A stretch of DNA of 64,000 nucleotides from assembly GCA_963785115.1 (NCBI GenBank), contig CAWATY010000031.1:372001-436000 (forward strand), in the 5' to 3' direction. Positions 9,045 to 18,255 of this stretch are shown in pieces (the stretch's first letter is position 1; every line of letters starts with the position of its first letter). The notes under the pieces were generated by a model. That model did no database searches. It saw only the letters and a program-made list of their open reading frames with translations, and had not been told where the DNA came from. Source of the DNA: JACCWP01 sp963785115 (GTDB lineage Bacteria > Actinomycetota > Actinomycetes > Propionibacteriales > Nocardioidaceae). A program made the position numbers and the translations under genes.

Positions 9045-9707
9045 TCACTTGTCCGTGGCGTCGACGACCCGCTCGTCGAACTCCCGCAGCCGCTCGATGT
9101 CGATGCCTCCGCGGCGCAGCAGCCGCGGCTTCGGACCCGTGACGTCGAGGATCGTGGACGCGACGTCGGTCGAGCTGTCGCCCCCGTCGAGGTAGACCCG
9201 TACCCGGTCGCCGAGCATCTTCTCGGCCTCCGCGACCGTGGTCGCGGCCGGCATCCCGGTGCGGTTGGCGCTGGTGACGGCGAGCGGCCCGGTGCGCTCC
9301 AGCAGCGCGAGCGCCAGCGGGTGGTCCGGCATCCGCACGGCCACCGTGGATCGGTTGTCCCCGAGGTCCCAGGTCAGGCTCGGCTGCTGGGTGCAGACCA
9401 GGGTGAGCGGACCTGGCCACAGCTCGGCGATCATGTCCCGGGCGTACGACGGGACCTCCGACGCCAGCGAGTCGAGCGTGGTGACCGCCGAGACCATGAC
9501 CGGCGGCGGCTTGTCGCGCCCCCGACCCTTCGCGCGCATCAGTCGGCGGACGGCCGCAGCCTCGAAGGCGTCGGCGGCCACGCCGTAGACGGTGTCGGTG
9601 GGCAGCACCACGAGCCGGTTGCCACGCAGCTCATCGGCCGCGGCGTCGAGACCCTCCTCCCGGGCGTCGTCGTCGGCGCAGTCGAAGGTGCGTCGCTCGT
9701 CGCTCAC
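9045..9707 (-). CDS. L-threonylcarbamoyladenylate synthase TsaC/Sua5
   Basis: Makes threonylcarbamoyl-AMP from threonine, bicarbonate and ATP for the t6A37 modification of ANN-reading tRNAs. 220 residues with the YrdC fold: VVLPTDTVYGVAADAF near residue 35, the KGRGRDKPPPVMVS substrate loop near 80, and TSANRTGMPA near 142. The long Sua5 C-terminal domain is absent, so it is the short TsaC-like form with a modest C-terminal tail. It sits in the conserved run prfA-prmC-tsaC-wecA-atp. Confidence 0.93.
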   Translation of the reverse strand: MSDERRTFDCADDDAREEGLDAAADELRGNRLVVLPTDTVYGVAADAFEAAAVRRLMRAKGRGRDKPPPVMVSAVTTLDSLASEVPSYARDMIAELWPGPLTLVCTQQPSLTWDLGDNRSTVAVRMPDHPLALALLERTGPLAVTSANRTGMPAATTVAEAEKMLGDRVRVYLDGGDSSTDVASTILDVTGPKPRLLRRGGIDIERLREFDERVVDATDK

Positions 9708-9746
9708 GGGGCACTCACGGCGCCCATCGTGCCATCGCCGACCCCG

Positions 9747-10646
9747 TCAGCGGCGGCGGGCGGTCACGTAGCGCGGCCGCCCCGCGAGGTCGCGGTGGTC
9801 GCGGACCGCGATCCACTCGGCACGGTCGGCGAAGACCGCGGGTGCCGAGCCGCCCTGCGCATCCGCGTGCTCGCACCCGACCTCCCCGCCGCTGCGCAGC
9901 AGCCGTGCCGCAGTCCGCTCGACGGCCCGGATGACGTCCAGGCCGTCGGCACCCGACCACAGCGACTCGGCGGGGTCGTGCAGGCGGGCCTCCTCGGCCA
10001 CCTCTTCGTACGCGTCCAGCGGGACGTACGGCGGGTTGGCCACCACGACGTCGACGGTCCCGTCGAGGTCGCCGAACGCGTCGGCGGCGTCACCTCGTCG
10101 CACGTCGACCCCGCTGCCGGCGAGGTTGACCACCGCGTAGTCGTACGCCTGCGGCGACAGCTCGACGGCATGCACCCGGGCCTGCGGAACCTCGTGCACC
10201 AGCGCGGCGGCGATGGCCCCGGAGCCGGTGCACAGGTCCACCGCGACCGGCGCCATCCGCCCAGCCACCCGCCCAGTCACCCGCCCAGCCACCCGCTCGA
10301 CCAGTCGCTCGACCGCCCAGCCCGCCAGCAGCTCGGTCTCGGGGCGCGGCACGAACACCCCGGGTCCGACGGCCAGCTCGAGGTGCCGGAAGGGCGCCCG
10401 ACCGGTGAGGTGCTGCACCGGCTCCCGCCGCTCGCGGCGAGCCAGCAGCGCCTCGAGCACGGCGCGCTGCCCGGCGTCGGGCGGGTCGGCGAGCAGCAAC
10501 CGGCCGCGCGGTACGTCGAGGATGTGGGCCAGCAGGATCTCGGCGTCGGCGTCTGGGGACGGGAGCCCGGCAGCCGCCAGCCGGCGGACCGCGGCGGCGC
10601 GGACCGCACGGATCGTCCCGGCCGTGCCGGTCGCGCCGGTCGTCAT
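9747..10646 (-). CDS. prmC: Release factor glutamine methyltransferase PrmC
   Basis: Methylates the glutamine of the GGQ loop of release factors, whose gene prfA is immediately upstream with an ATGA overlap. 299 residues: an N-terminal helical domain, then a SAM-dependent methyltransferase fold with VDLCTGSGAIAAAL near residue 145 and the catalytic NPPY (DVVVANPPYVPLD) near 205. Between the domains lies a small in-frame duplication (VAGRVTGRVAGR, DNA 10257-10300) that looks slippage-derived. A 39-base gap precedes tsaC. Confidence 0.95.
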   Translation of the reverse strand: MTTGATGTAGTIRAVRAAAVRRLAAAGLPSPDADAEILLAHILDVPRGRLLLADPPDAGQRAVLEALLARRERREPVQHLTGRAPFRHLELAVGPGVFVPRPETELLAGWAVERLVERVAGRVTGRVAGRMAPVAVDLCTGSGAIAAALVHEVPQARVHAVELSPQAYDYAVVNLAGSGVDVRRGDAADAFGDLDGTVDVVVANPPYVPLDAYEEVAEEARLHDPAESLWSGADGLDVIRAVERTAARLLRSGGEVGCEHADAQGGSAPAVFADRAEWIAVRDHRDLAGRPRYVTARRR

Positions 10647-11716
10647 CGGCCCACCGCCGCCAGCCTGGCCTCCTCGTCGGCCTCGACCGAGGCCCGGACG
10701 AGGTCGTCCAGGTCGCCGTCGAGCACCGCGTCGAGGGTGTAGGTCTTGAAGCCGGTGCGGTGGTCGGTCACCCGGTTCTCCGGGTAGTTGTAGGTGCGGA
10801 TCCGCTCCGACCGGTCGACCGTGCGGACCTGCGCCCGACGGGTGTCCGACGCGTCGGAGCGGGCCTGCTCCTCGGCCACGGCGAGCAGCCGGGCGCGCAG
10901 GATCCGCAGCGCCTGCTCGCGGTTCTGCAGCTGCGACTTCTCGTTCTGGCAGGACACGACGATGCCGGTCGGCAGGTGCGTGAGACGGACCGCCGAGTCA
11001 GTCGTGTTGACGCTCTGCCCGCCAGGACCCGACGACCGGAAGACGTCGACCCGCAGGTCGGACTCGTCGAGCTCGACGTCGACGGGTTCGGCCTCGGGCA
11101 GCACCACCACGCCGGCGGCCGAGGTGTGGATACGGCCCTGGGACTCGGTGGTGGGCACCCGCTGCACGCGGTGCACCCCCGCCTCGTGCTTGAGCAACGC
11201 GTAGGGCGCCTGGCCCGGCTCGGGCGTGCCCTTGGCCTGCACGGACAGGGTCACCGACTTGATGCCCCCGAGGTCGGACTCGGCGGCGTCGAGCACCTCG
11301 GCGCGCCAGCCCCGGCGCTCGGCGTAGCGGGTGTACATCCGCAGCAGGTCGCCGGCGAACAGCGCCGACTCGGCGCCGCCCTCCCCCGCCTTGACCTCGA
11401 GGATCACGTCCTTGGCGTCGGCGGGGTCGCGCGGCACCAGCAGCCGGCGCAGCCGTTCGCCGAGCGCGTCGCGGCGCGCGGTCAGCGCCTCCGCCTCGCC
11501 GCCGAACGACGCGTCCTCGGCGACCAGCTCGTTCGCGGCCGCGACGTCACCGCCCGCCCGCTGCCAGTCGTGGTACGTGCTGACCACCGCGCCGAGCTCG
11601 GCGTAGCGGCGGCCCAGCCGCCGGGCCTGGGCCGGGTCGGCGTGCACGGACGGGTCGGCGAGCCGCTCGCCGAGCGCCAGGTGCTCGGCGACGAGCCGCT
11701 CCACCTGCTCGAACAT
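10643..11716 (-). CDS. prfA: Peptide chain release factor 1
   Basis: Class I release factor for UAA/UAG, 357 residues. The peptidyl-transferase GGQ motif lies in RSSGPGGQSVNTTDSAVRLT near residue 230, the site modified by PrmC. The start MFEQVERLVAEHLALGERL at 11716 is the usual N-terminus; an open frame continues upstream but gives an arginine-rich non-homologous leader. An 85-base interval separates it from rpmE, and it overlaps prmC by 4 bases. Confidence 0.96.
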   Translation of the reverse strand: MFEQVERLVAEHLALGERLADPSVHADPAQARRLGRRYAELGAVVSTYHDWQRAGGDVAAANELVAEDASFGGEAEALTARRDALGERLRRLLVPRDPADAKDVILEVKAGEGGAESALFAGDLLRMYTRYAERRGWRAEVLDAAESDLGGIKSVTLSVQAKGTPEPGQAPYALLKHEAGVHRVQRVPTTESQGRIHTSAAGVVVLPEAEPVDVELDESDLRVDVFRSSGPGGQSVNTTDSAVRLTHLPTGIVVSCQNEKSQLQNREQALRILRARLLAVAEEQARSDASDTRRAQVRTVDRSERIRTYNYPENRVTDHRTGFKTYTLDAVLDGDLDDLVRASVEADEEARLAAVGR

Positions 11717-11801
11717 GCCCACCTCCGTCCGGACCGCCGCGTACGTGCGACGGCACCGGCCCGAACGGACTGGTGTCCGCCGAGCCGGTGCCGGCAGGGT
11801 G

Positions 11802-12023
11802 CTACTTCTTGGCCGCCTTGTTGGCGGCGTACCGCTTCTCGAAGCGGGCGACGCGACCACCGGTGTCCAGAATCTTCTGCTTGCCGGTGTAGAAGGGGTG
11901 GCACTGCGAGCACACGTCGGCGTGGATCGAGCCGTTGGCCGCGGTGCTGCGGGTCGTGAACGACGCTCCGCAGGTGCACGTCACCTGGGTCTCGCCGTAG
12001 GCAGGGTGGATGTCGGGCTTCAT
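11802..12023 (-). CDS. rpmE: 50S ribosomal protein bL31, zinc-binding form
   Basis: Ribosomal protein bL31, 73 residues. The four zinc-ligand cysteines of the C+ form are present (Cys16, Cys18, Cys38, Cys41), followed by HPFYTGKQK. Start ATG at 12023 has GAGAGG 6 bases upstream. It is transcribed toward prfA, and divergently from a lipoprotein gene. A zinc-independent paralogue, if present in the genome, is not in this window. Confidence 0.96.
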   Translation of the reverse strand: MKPDIHPAYGETQVTCTCGASFTTRSTAANGSIHADVCSQCHPFYTGKQKILDTGGRVARFEKRYAANKAAKK

Positions 12024-12153
12024 CGGATTCCTCTCGGTACGTGGCCGCCGGGTCGGCACCGAAGGAGCCGTGAACCGGGACCGCCGACAAGTGTCTCATC
12101 GACGTCCCGTCCAACGCGAATCCCCCGGTGCTTGTTCCGTGCCACCATGCGGT

Positions 12154-13692
12154 GTGCGACGACCGACGACCCGCCCCAGCGGGGTGCTGGTCCGCCTGCT
12201 CGTCGCCGTGCTCGCCGTGGGCATGGCCGTCGCCGGGTGCACCTCCGACGACGCGCCCGAGCCCGAGCCACCGCGACCCTCGCCCGAGGCGGTCACGCTG
12301 CGCCTGATGACGTTCAACATCGAGTACGGCGGCACCGTGGTCTCGTTCGACCAGGTCGTCGCCGCCGTGCAGGCGGCCGAGGCCGATGTCGTCGTCGTCA
12401 ACGAGCCTGAGGGCAACGTCGTCCGGCTGGCCCGGGCGCTGGGCTGGGAGCACTGGAGCCGGCGGCTGGCGGTCGTGTCGCAGCTCCCGCTGCTGGACCC
12501 ACCCGGTGGCGCCGACTTCGTCTACGTGGAGACAGCGCCCGGCCAGGTCGCCGCCGTCACGAACGTGCACCTGCCGTCGAACCCGTACGGGCCGAACCGG
12601 GTGCGGGACGGGATGGGCCGGGCCGGCGTCCTGGACCTGGAACGCCGGCTACGGATGCCCGACCTGCGCACCGTTCTGGCCACGATGGGCCCGCTGGCCC
12701 AGCAGGGCGTGCCGACGTTCGTGGCCGGAGACTTCAACGCGCCCTCCGGACGCGACTGGGTGCGACGCACCGTCGGTGACCGGCCCCAGCTGCGATACCC
12801 GGTCGACTGGCCGACCAGCCGGGCCATGGAACAGGCGGGGTTCACCGACTCCTACCGCGCCGTGCACCCCGATCCGGTCCGCGACCCGGGACTGACCTGG
12901 CCGGCCGAACGGCCGGAGGTCGACGGCTACAACCCCCCGCCGCGTGCACCGGCCGACCGCATCGACTTCATCTGGGCGGGCGGTTCGGTGACCGTGCGCG
13001 ACAGCGAGATCGTGGGCGAGCAGGGCGCGGCCGACGTCGCCGTCGAGGTCGACCCGTGGCCCTCCGACCACCGTGGCGTCGTGTCGACGTTCGACGTGCC
13101 GGCCGCCACGCCTCCGGCGCTCGTCTCGGTGGGTGACCCGCTGGTAACCGTCGGGTCGCCGTTGACGTTGCGGGTGCACCGGCCGGATCAGCCGGGCGAA
13201 CAGCTCGCGGTGACCTGCGGGGGCGACACGATGACACCAGCGCTCCCGGACGGCGCCGACGGAGTTGTCACCGTCGAGACGGACGGCAGCGGGCCCGGTT
13301 TCGCGGTGGGTGCCTGCAGGGCCGAGCTGCTCGCCGCCGACGGCGACCGGATCGCGACCACCACGTTCTGGCTGCGGGAGCCGGACCAGGAGCCCGTGCT
13401 GCGTTCGGTGCGCGCCGTCTACGAGGTCGGCGAGCCGGTACGCGTCGGGTGGGAGTGGGCGCCGGGCAACCGGCACGACTGGGTGGCGGTGACCCCGCGC
13501 GGCCAGGGGCCGAGCGGCTACCTCACCTACATCTACACCGACGCGACCGTCGCCGGCCGGGGGGCGATCGGCGGCGACGCGGTCGGCGCCGGCACCTGGC
13601 CGCTGCCACCGGGACGGTACTCGCTGTATCTGTGCGTCGACGACGGCTACCAGCAGGTGGCCACCGCCGACTTCACGGTCCGACGCCGCTGA
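12154..13692 (+). CDS. Secreted lipoprotein with endonuclease/exonuclease/phosphatase domain
   Basis: About 512 residues. An N-terminal signal with lipobox (AVLAVGMAVAGC) predicts lipid anchoring outside the membrane. The EEP fold follows: LMTFNIEYGG, VVVNEPEGN, AGDFNAPSGRDW and DHRGVVSTFD supply the metal and catalytic Asn/Glu/Asp/His residues. The C-terminal 170 residues form two beta-rich modules of unknown role. Substrate may be a phosphodiester such as a nucleic acid or phospholipid headgroup, but this cannot be decided. Start is uncertain: GTG at 12154 places the arginine-rich n-region directly before the hydrophobic segment; no strong ribosome site is seen. Confidence 0.8.
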   Translation: MRRPTTRPSGVLVRLLVAVLAVGMAVAGCTSDDAPEPEPPRPSPEAVTLRLMTFNIEYGGTVVSFDQVVAAVQAAEADVVVVNEPEGNVVRLARALGWEHWSRRLAVVSQLPLLDPPGGADFVYVETAPGQVAAVTNVHLPSNPYGPNRVRDGMGRAGVLDLERRLRMPDLRTVLATMGPLAQQGVPTFVAGDFNAPSGRDWVRRTVGDRPQLRYPVDWPTSRAMEQAGFTDSYRAVHPDPVRDPGLTWPAERPEVDGYNPPPRAPADRIDFIWAGGSVTVRDSEIVGEQGAADVAVEVDPWPSDHRGVVSTFDVPAATPPALVSVGDPLVTVGSPLTLRVHRPDQPGEQLAVTCGGDTMTPALPDGADGVVTVETDGSGPGFAVGACRAELLAADGDRIATTTFWLREPDQEPVLRSVRAVYEVGEPVRVGWEWAPGNRHDWVAVTPRGQGPSGYLTYIYTDATVAGRGAIGGDAVGAGTWPLPPGRYSLYLCVDDGYQQVATADFTVRRR

Positions 13693-13696
13693 CCCG

Positions 13697-14662
13697 TCAC
13701 GGGTCGGGAGTCACCCATCGGTGCCGGGCGAGGCTGGCCACCGTGGTGACGCCGAGCGTGAGCGCGATGAAGGCCAGCGACGCCACGATGCCGATGTGCG
13801 GCAGGTGTAGGGGTCCGATGTCAGCGACACCCTCGGCCTCCAGCGCCTCGACGATCAGCTTGATGCCGATGAAGCCCAGGATCACGGCGAGCCCGTACGT
13901 CAGGTAGAGCAACCGGTCGAGCAGATCGCCCACGACGAAGTAGAGCTGGCGTAGGCCCATCAGCGCGAACGCGTTGGCCGTGAACACGATGAAGCCGCTC
14001 GTGGTGAGTCCGAAGATCGCCGGGATGGAGTCGAGGGCGAACACGACGTTGGCCGCGCCGATGGCGAGCACCACCACGACCATCGGAGTGAACATGCGGC
14101 GCCCGTCGACATGGGTCACCAGCTTGGAGCCGTCGTAGTCGTCGGTCGTCGGCACCAGCCGGTGCATCAGCCGCACCGTGCGGCTCTCGTGGAAGTCGGA
14201 GTCCTCGTCGCCCGTGATCGCCAGCTTCACGGCCGTGTACACGAGCAGGGCACCGAAGATGTAGAAGACCCACTCGAAGGTCTGGACCGCGGCCGCGCCC
14301 GCGGCGATGCACACCGCGCGCAGCACCAACGAGATGGCGATGCCGATCAGCAGGATCTTGTGCTGGTCGATCTCGGGCACGGCGAAGTGCGACAGCAGCA
14401 GCACGAAGACGAACAGGTTGTCGACCGAGAGGCTGTACTCGGTGACGTAGCCCGCGACGAACTCCTCGCCGTACTCCGCGCCGGCGAACACGAACATGCC
14501 GGCGGCGAAGACAGCCGCGAGCCCGATGTAGAACGTGACCCAGAGCGTCGCCTCGCGCAGTCCGATCGCGTGTGGGTTCCGGTCGGCCAGGATCAGGTCG
14601 GCGACGATGATCACGGTGATGGCGAGGACGGTGACCACCCACACCCACAGTGGGGCGGTCAC
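13697..14662 (-). CDS. TerC-family integral membrane protein
   Basis: A 321-residue polytopic protein of the TerC/Alx family, which exports metals (notably Mn2+) during metalation of secreted proteins or alkaline stress. The family core EYSLSVDNLFVFVLLLSHFAV is near residue 75 and the second DNxxF-like repeat VVFALDSIPAIFGLT near residue 210. About nine transmembrane helices are seen. GTG at 14662 is preferred because GGGAGTGA lies just upstream; an earlier ATG would overlap the gpx stop. It lies 4 bases from the convergent lipoprotein gene end. Confidence 0.9.
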   Translation of the reverse strand: MTAPLWVWVVTVLAITVIIVADLILADRNPHAIGLREATLWVTFYIGLAAVFAAGMFVFAGAEYGEEFVAGYVTEYSLSVDNLFVFVLLLSHFAVPEIDQHKILLIGIAISLVLRAVCIAAGAAAVQTFEWVFYIFGALLVYTAVKLAITGDEDSDFHESRTVRLMHRLVPTTDDYDGSKLVTHVDGRRMFTPMVVVVLAIGAANVVFALDSIPAIFGLTTSGFIVFTANAFALMGLRQLYFVVGDLLDRLLYLTYGLAVILGFIGIKLIVEALEAEGVADIGPLHLPHIGIVASLAFIALTLGVTTVASLARHRWVTPDP

Positions 14663-14684
14663 GAGGTCACTCCCGGAGCGCGGG

Positions 14685-15167
14685 TCACGCGGCGAGCTGT
14701 TGCTCGATGTCACCGGCGATCTTGTCCGGCGGGGTGGTCGACCCGTAGCGCTTGACCACGGACCCGTCGCGCCCGATCAGGAACTTGGTGAAGTTCCAGC
14801 GGATCTTGTCGCCGAGCACGCCACCCTGTTGGCTGCGCAGCCAGCTGAACAGCGGGTGGGCGTCGTCGCCGTTGACGTCGACCTTGGCGAACATGGGGAA
14901 CGACACTCCGTAGTTCGTCGAGCAGAAGTCGGCGATCTCGGTGTCCGAGCCGGGCTCCTGGCCGCCGAACTGGTCGCACGGGAAGCCCAGCACGTTCAGG
15001 CCCTCGGCGGAGAAGTCACGGTGCAGCCGCTCGAGCCCCTCGTACTGCCCGGTGAAGCCGCACTCCGAGGCGGTGTTGACGACGAGCAGAACCTCGCCGC
15101 GGTAGCGGTCCAGGGGCTGCTGCCCGCCGTCGATGGATGTGGCAGTGAAGTCGTACGCGGTGGTCAT
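14685..15167 (-). CDS. Glutathione peroxidase-family thiol peroxidase
   Basis: A 160-residue thioredoxin-fold peroxidase with cysteine instead of selenocysteine (NTASECGFTGQY, Cys about residue 35), the Gln/Trp partners (FPCDQFGGQEPG near 66, WNFTKFLIGRDG near 130) and a full-length core. Actinobacteria lack glutathione, so the reductant is probably thioredoxin, with Cys68 as possible resolving residue. It begins 4 bases after rho and runs into terC, suggesting one transcript. Confidence 0.9.
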   Translation of the reverse strand: MTTAYDFTATSIDGGQQPLDRYRGEVLLVVNTASECGFTGQYEGLERLHRDFSAEGLNVLGFPCDQFGGQEPGSDTEIADFCSTNYGVSFPMFAKVDVNGDDAHPLFSWLRSQQGGVLGDKIRWNFTKFLIGRDGSVVKRYGSTTPPDKIAGDIEQQLAA

Positions 15168-15171
15168 CCGG

Positions 15172-17046
15172 TCAGCCGTCGTCGCGCCGACTGCTGCCGC
15201 CGCCCTGCATGGGCATGGTGTCGCGCACCTGCATCAGGAACTCGACGTTGCCCTTGGTCTTCTTCAGCTTGTCCAGGACCAGCTCGAGGGCCTGCTGACC
15301 GTCGAGCGCCGCCAGCACCCGGCGAAGCTTCCAGATGATCTGGAGCTCCTCGCGGCTGAGCAGCAGCTCTTCGCGGCGGGTGCCCGACGCGGTGACGTCG
15401 ATGGCCGGGAAGATCCGTTTGTCGGCGAACTCGCGCCGCAGTCGGAGCTCCCAGTTACCGGTGCCCTTGAACTCCTCGAAGATGACCTCGTCCATCTTGG
15501 AGCCGGTGTCGATCAGCGCGGTGGCGAGGATGGTCAGCGAACCGCCGTCCTCGATGTTGCGCGCGGCGCCGAAGAACTTCTTCGGCGGGTAGAGCGCCGA
15601 CGAGTCCACGCCACCAGACATGATCCGGCCCGAGGCCGGGGCCGCCAGGTTGTACGCGCGGCCCAGCCGGGTGATGCCGTCCAGCAGCACGATGACGTCG
15701 TGGCCGAGCTCGACGAGCCGCTTGGCCCGCTCGATCGCCAGCTCGGCGACGGTGGTGTGGTCGCTGGCCGGTCGGTCGAAGGTCGAGGAGATGACCTCGC
15801 CCTTGACGGTGCGCTCGAAGTCGGTGACTTCCTCGGGGCGCTCGTCGACGAGCACGACCATCAGGTGGCACTCGGGGTTGTTGGCGGTGATCGCGTTGGC
15901 GATCGCCTGCATGATCAGCGTCTTGCCGGCCTTGGGTGGCGAGACGATGAGCCCGCGCTGGCCCTTGCCGATCGGCGACGCCAGGTCGATGACGCGGTTG
16001 CTGAGCTGGACGGAGTCGGTCTCGAGGCGCAGCCGGTCCTGGGGATACAGCGGAGTGAGCTTGGAGAACTCCACGCGCTGCTTGGCTGCCTCGACGTCGC
16101 CGCCGTTGATGCTGTCGATGCGCACCAGCGGGTTGAACTTCTCCTTGCGCTCGGTGTCCCGCGCCTGGCGGACCTGGCCGGTGACAGCGTCGCCCTTGCG
16201 GAGCCCGTTCTTGCGCACCATCGACAACGAGACGTAGACGTCGTCGGAGCCGGGCAGGTAGCCGGACGTCCGGACGAAGGCGTAGTTGTCGAGGATGTCG
16301 AGGATGCCGGCCACGGGAAGCAGCACGTCGTCCTCGGTGATCTGCGGCTCGCTGTCGCGGCCACTGTCGCGGCCACTGTCGCGGCTCCGGTCACGGTCAC
16401 GACCGCGGTCGCGGTTGCGGCTGCGGCGGCGACGCCGGCTGCCGCCCTCGCCCTCCTCGTCGCGTCGGCTGCTGCTGCCGCGGTTGTCGCCACGGTTGTC
16501 GCCACGGTTGTCGTTGGCTCGGTTGTCGGTGCGGGTGTCGTCGCGGGTGTCGTCGCGGGTGTCGTCGCTCCGGTTATCGGTGCGGGTGTCGTCGCTCCGG
16601 TTATCGGTGCGGGTGTCGTCGCTCCGGTTGTTGGTGCGGGTGTCGTCGCTCCGGTTGTCGTCGCGGTTGTCGGTGCTGTCGCGCGCGGAGTCGTCGGCAG
16701 TGGCGGCACGACCACGGCGCGCCTTCGGCGCGGTCCCGGCCGGAGCGGCTGCGCCCTCGGCGGTCGCGAACGGCTCGGCGGACGGGGTGGCGGTGTCGCT
16801 GCCGACGGCCGGCTGGCCGCCCTGCTGGGCGGCGGTGATCGCGTCGATCAGCTGGCTCTTGCGCATGCGACCGGTGCCCTTGATGCCCAGGCCGCCGGCG
16901 ATCTGCTGCAGCTCGGCAAGCACCTTGCCGCTGAGGCCTCCCCCGGAGCGGCGCGGCTTCGATGCCGCGGCGTCCGGCGAACCGGTCGGCTCGGCGGTCT
17001 TGTCGCCGGCGCCAGTCGTCAAGGAGGCGGTGGATGTGTCTGTCAC
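15172..17046 (-). CDS. rho: Transcription termination factor Rho
   Basis: Hexameric RNA helicase that ends transcription, 624 residues versus 419 in E. coli. Order: Rho_N helical domain (about residues 40-75), a long Asp/Asn/Arg-rich insertion (about 95-235), the RNA-binding OB fold (GILDILDNYAFVRTSGYL), and the RecA-like motor with P-loop SPPKAGKT near 385. Insertions of this kind occur in other actinobacterial Rho proteins. Here part of it is encoded by near-perfect 27-bp DNA repeats (16560-16660) giving a TDNRSDDTR unit. GTG start; AAGGA lies upstream. Confidence 0.96.
   Translation of the reverse strand: MTDTSTASLTTGAGDKTAEPTGSPDAAASKPRRSGGGLSGKVLAELQQIAGGLGIKGTGRMRKSQLIDAITAAQQGGQPAVGSDTATPSAEPFATAEGAAAPAGTAPKARRGRAATADDSARDSTDNRDDNRSDDTRTNNRSDDTRTDNRSDDTRTDNRSDDTRDDTRDDTRTDNRANDNRGDNRGDNRGSSSRRDEEGEGGSRRRRRSRNRDRGRDRDRSRDSGRDSGRDSEPQITEDDVLLPVAGILDILDNYAFVRTSGYLPGSDDVYVSLSMVRKNGLRKGDAVTGQVRQARDTERKEKFNPLVRIDSINGGDVEAAKQRVEFSKLTPLYPQDRLRLETDSVQLSNRVIDLASPIGKGQRGLIVSPPKAGKTLIMQAIANAITANNPECHLMVVLVDERPEEVTDFERTVKGEVISSTFDRPASDHTTVAELAIERAKRLVELGHDVIVLLDGITRLGRAYNLAAPASGRIMSGGVDSSALYPPKKFFGAARNIEDGGSLTILATALIDTGSKMDEVIFEEFKGTGNWELRLRREFADKRIFPAIDVTASGTRREELLLSREELQIIWKLRRVLAALDGQQALELVLDKLKKTKGNVEFLMQVRDTMPMQGGGSSRRDDG
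16560..16665. repeat. 27-bp tandem repeat inside the rho insertion
   Basis: Three to four near-identical 27-bp units (core TCGCTCCGGTTATCGGTGCG on the plus strand) encode the (R)TDNRSDDTR repeats of Rho. Shorter degenerate units continue on both sides, roughly 16480-16680. Because 27 is a multiple of three, copy-number change would keep the frame. Confidence 0.85.
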
Positions 17047-17349
17047 GTGAGGTCCTTCCCACGTCGGGCGGATCAGAGAGACCCGCCGGGTGGCTGACCC
17101 TCTCCTCCGTCATCCACGATGGTGTGGAATCCCGTGCACCGTCAGGCGGTCGGGATCTGAGCGGACCGTGGTCTCGCCATCGATGGAGGGAGAGGCTGCG
17201 ACTGCGGACGCTCGGTCACCGGGGACCCCGGTCGGGCGTCGCTGCGCGTGGTGAGACTAGCACCCACGACGCGCGCTGTCGTACTGCACCGTTCAACACG
17301 CCGGGAGGCGCCACCATTCCCGATCGGGCCCGCACCCCTGCCCACCGGG
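17047..17349 (-). promoter_or_regulatory. Long rho leader with candidate promoter
   Basis: No gene is seen between rho and thrB. On the minus strand an extended -10 (TGCTAGTCT, hexamer at 17254-17259) is preceded after 17 bases by ACGACA (17277-17282), a plausible sigma-70-type promoter. That would leave a transcript leader of about 200 bases. The leader holds short self-complementary elements (CCATCGATGG near 17178, CCGGGGACCCCGG near 17218). Rho leaders are autoregulated in other bacteria; that this one is too is inference. Confidence 0.45.
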
Positions 17350-18255
17350 TCAGTCACGCAGCCGGGTGCCCGTCGAGGAGACCCGCAGCGGCAGCGTGCG
17401 CCAACCCGTTGGCGCCATCCCGGACAGCTCGGGTGTCTCCCCCTCGGGGTGCAGGACCAGCACCGTCGGACCAGCACCGGACACAACCGCCGCGTGTCCG
17501 GCCGCGCGCAGCTCGTCCATCACGCGCAGCGTTTCCGGCATCGCCGCGGCGCGCTGGCGCTGGTGCAGTCGCTCGTCGGTGGCGGGCAGCAGCAGGTCGA
17601 CACGTCCGGTGAGTGCGGCGACCAACAGGCCCGCCCGACCGGCCGTGAAGGCAGCGTCGACGTGCGGGACCTCGGCCGGAAGCAGGTCGCGCGCGGCGCT
17701 CGTGGTCACCGCCGCCGGAGGCACCAGCGCGACGGCGCCGACACGAGGCTCCAGCCGGACCGCGCGGGCGCCATCGTCGTCGGACCAGGCCAGGGTCAGT
17801 CCGCCCAACAGCGCGGCCGCCACGTTGTCGGGGTGACCCTCGAGATCGGCGGCCAGCCGCAGCGCGGTGCGGTCGTCGAGCACCTCGTCGCCACCGCGCA
17901 CGAGTGCTCGGGCCAGGACCACCCCGGCCGTGATGGCCGCGGCCGACGAGCCCAGACCCCGCGCGTGCGGGACGCGGTCGAGGCACTCCAGTCGCATGCC
18001 GGCGGGCCGGCCACCGAGCAGGTCGAAGGCGGCCATCGCGGCGCGCACCACCAAATGCGTCTCGTCGCGCGGCAGGTCCGCCGCGGCCTCGCCGCCGATA
18101 TCGACCTGCAGCCCGTCGCCGCACACCTCAGCGGTGACGTCGTTGCTGAGCCCGAGGGCCAGGCCGACGCTGTCGAAGCCGGGCCCGAGGTTGGCGCTCG
18201 AGGCCACCGCCTCGACCGTCACGGGGCCCTCGCGCCAGCGGGGTGTGCTGCTCAC
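17350..18255 (-). CDS. thrB: Homoserine kinase ThrB
   Basis: GHMP-family kinase that phosphorylates homoserine in threonine synthesis, 301 residues. The N-terminal motif VEAVASSANLGPGFDSVGLAL and the ATP-loop HARGLGSSAAAITAG near residue 100 identify the family; a C-terminal GAGPTVLVL motif is near 270. GTG start overlaps the thrC stop (GTGA). It is the last gene of lysA-hom-thrC-thrB. Confidence 0.96.
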   Translation of the reverse strand: MSSTPRWREGPVTVEAVASSANLGPGFDSVGLALGLSNDVTAEVCGDGLQVDIGGEAAADLPRDETHLVVRAAMAAFDLLGGRPAGMRLECLDRVPHARGLGSSAAAITAGVVLARALVRGGDEVLDDRTALRLAADLEGHPDNVAAALLGGLTLAWSDDDGARAVRLEPRVGAVALVPPAAVTTSAARDLLPAEVPHVDAAFTAGRAGLLVAALTGRVDLLLPATDERLHQRQRAAAMPETLRVMDELRAAGHAAVVSGAGPTVLVLHPEGETPELSGMAPTGWRTLPLRVSSTGTRLRD

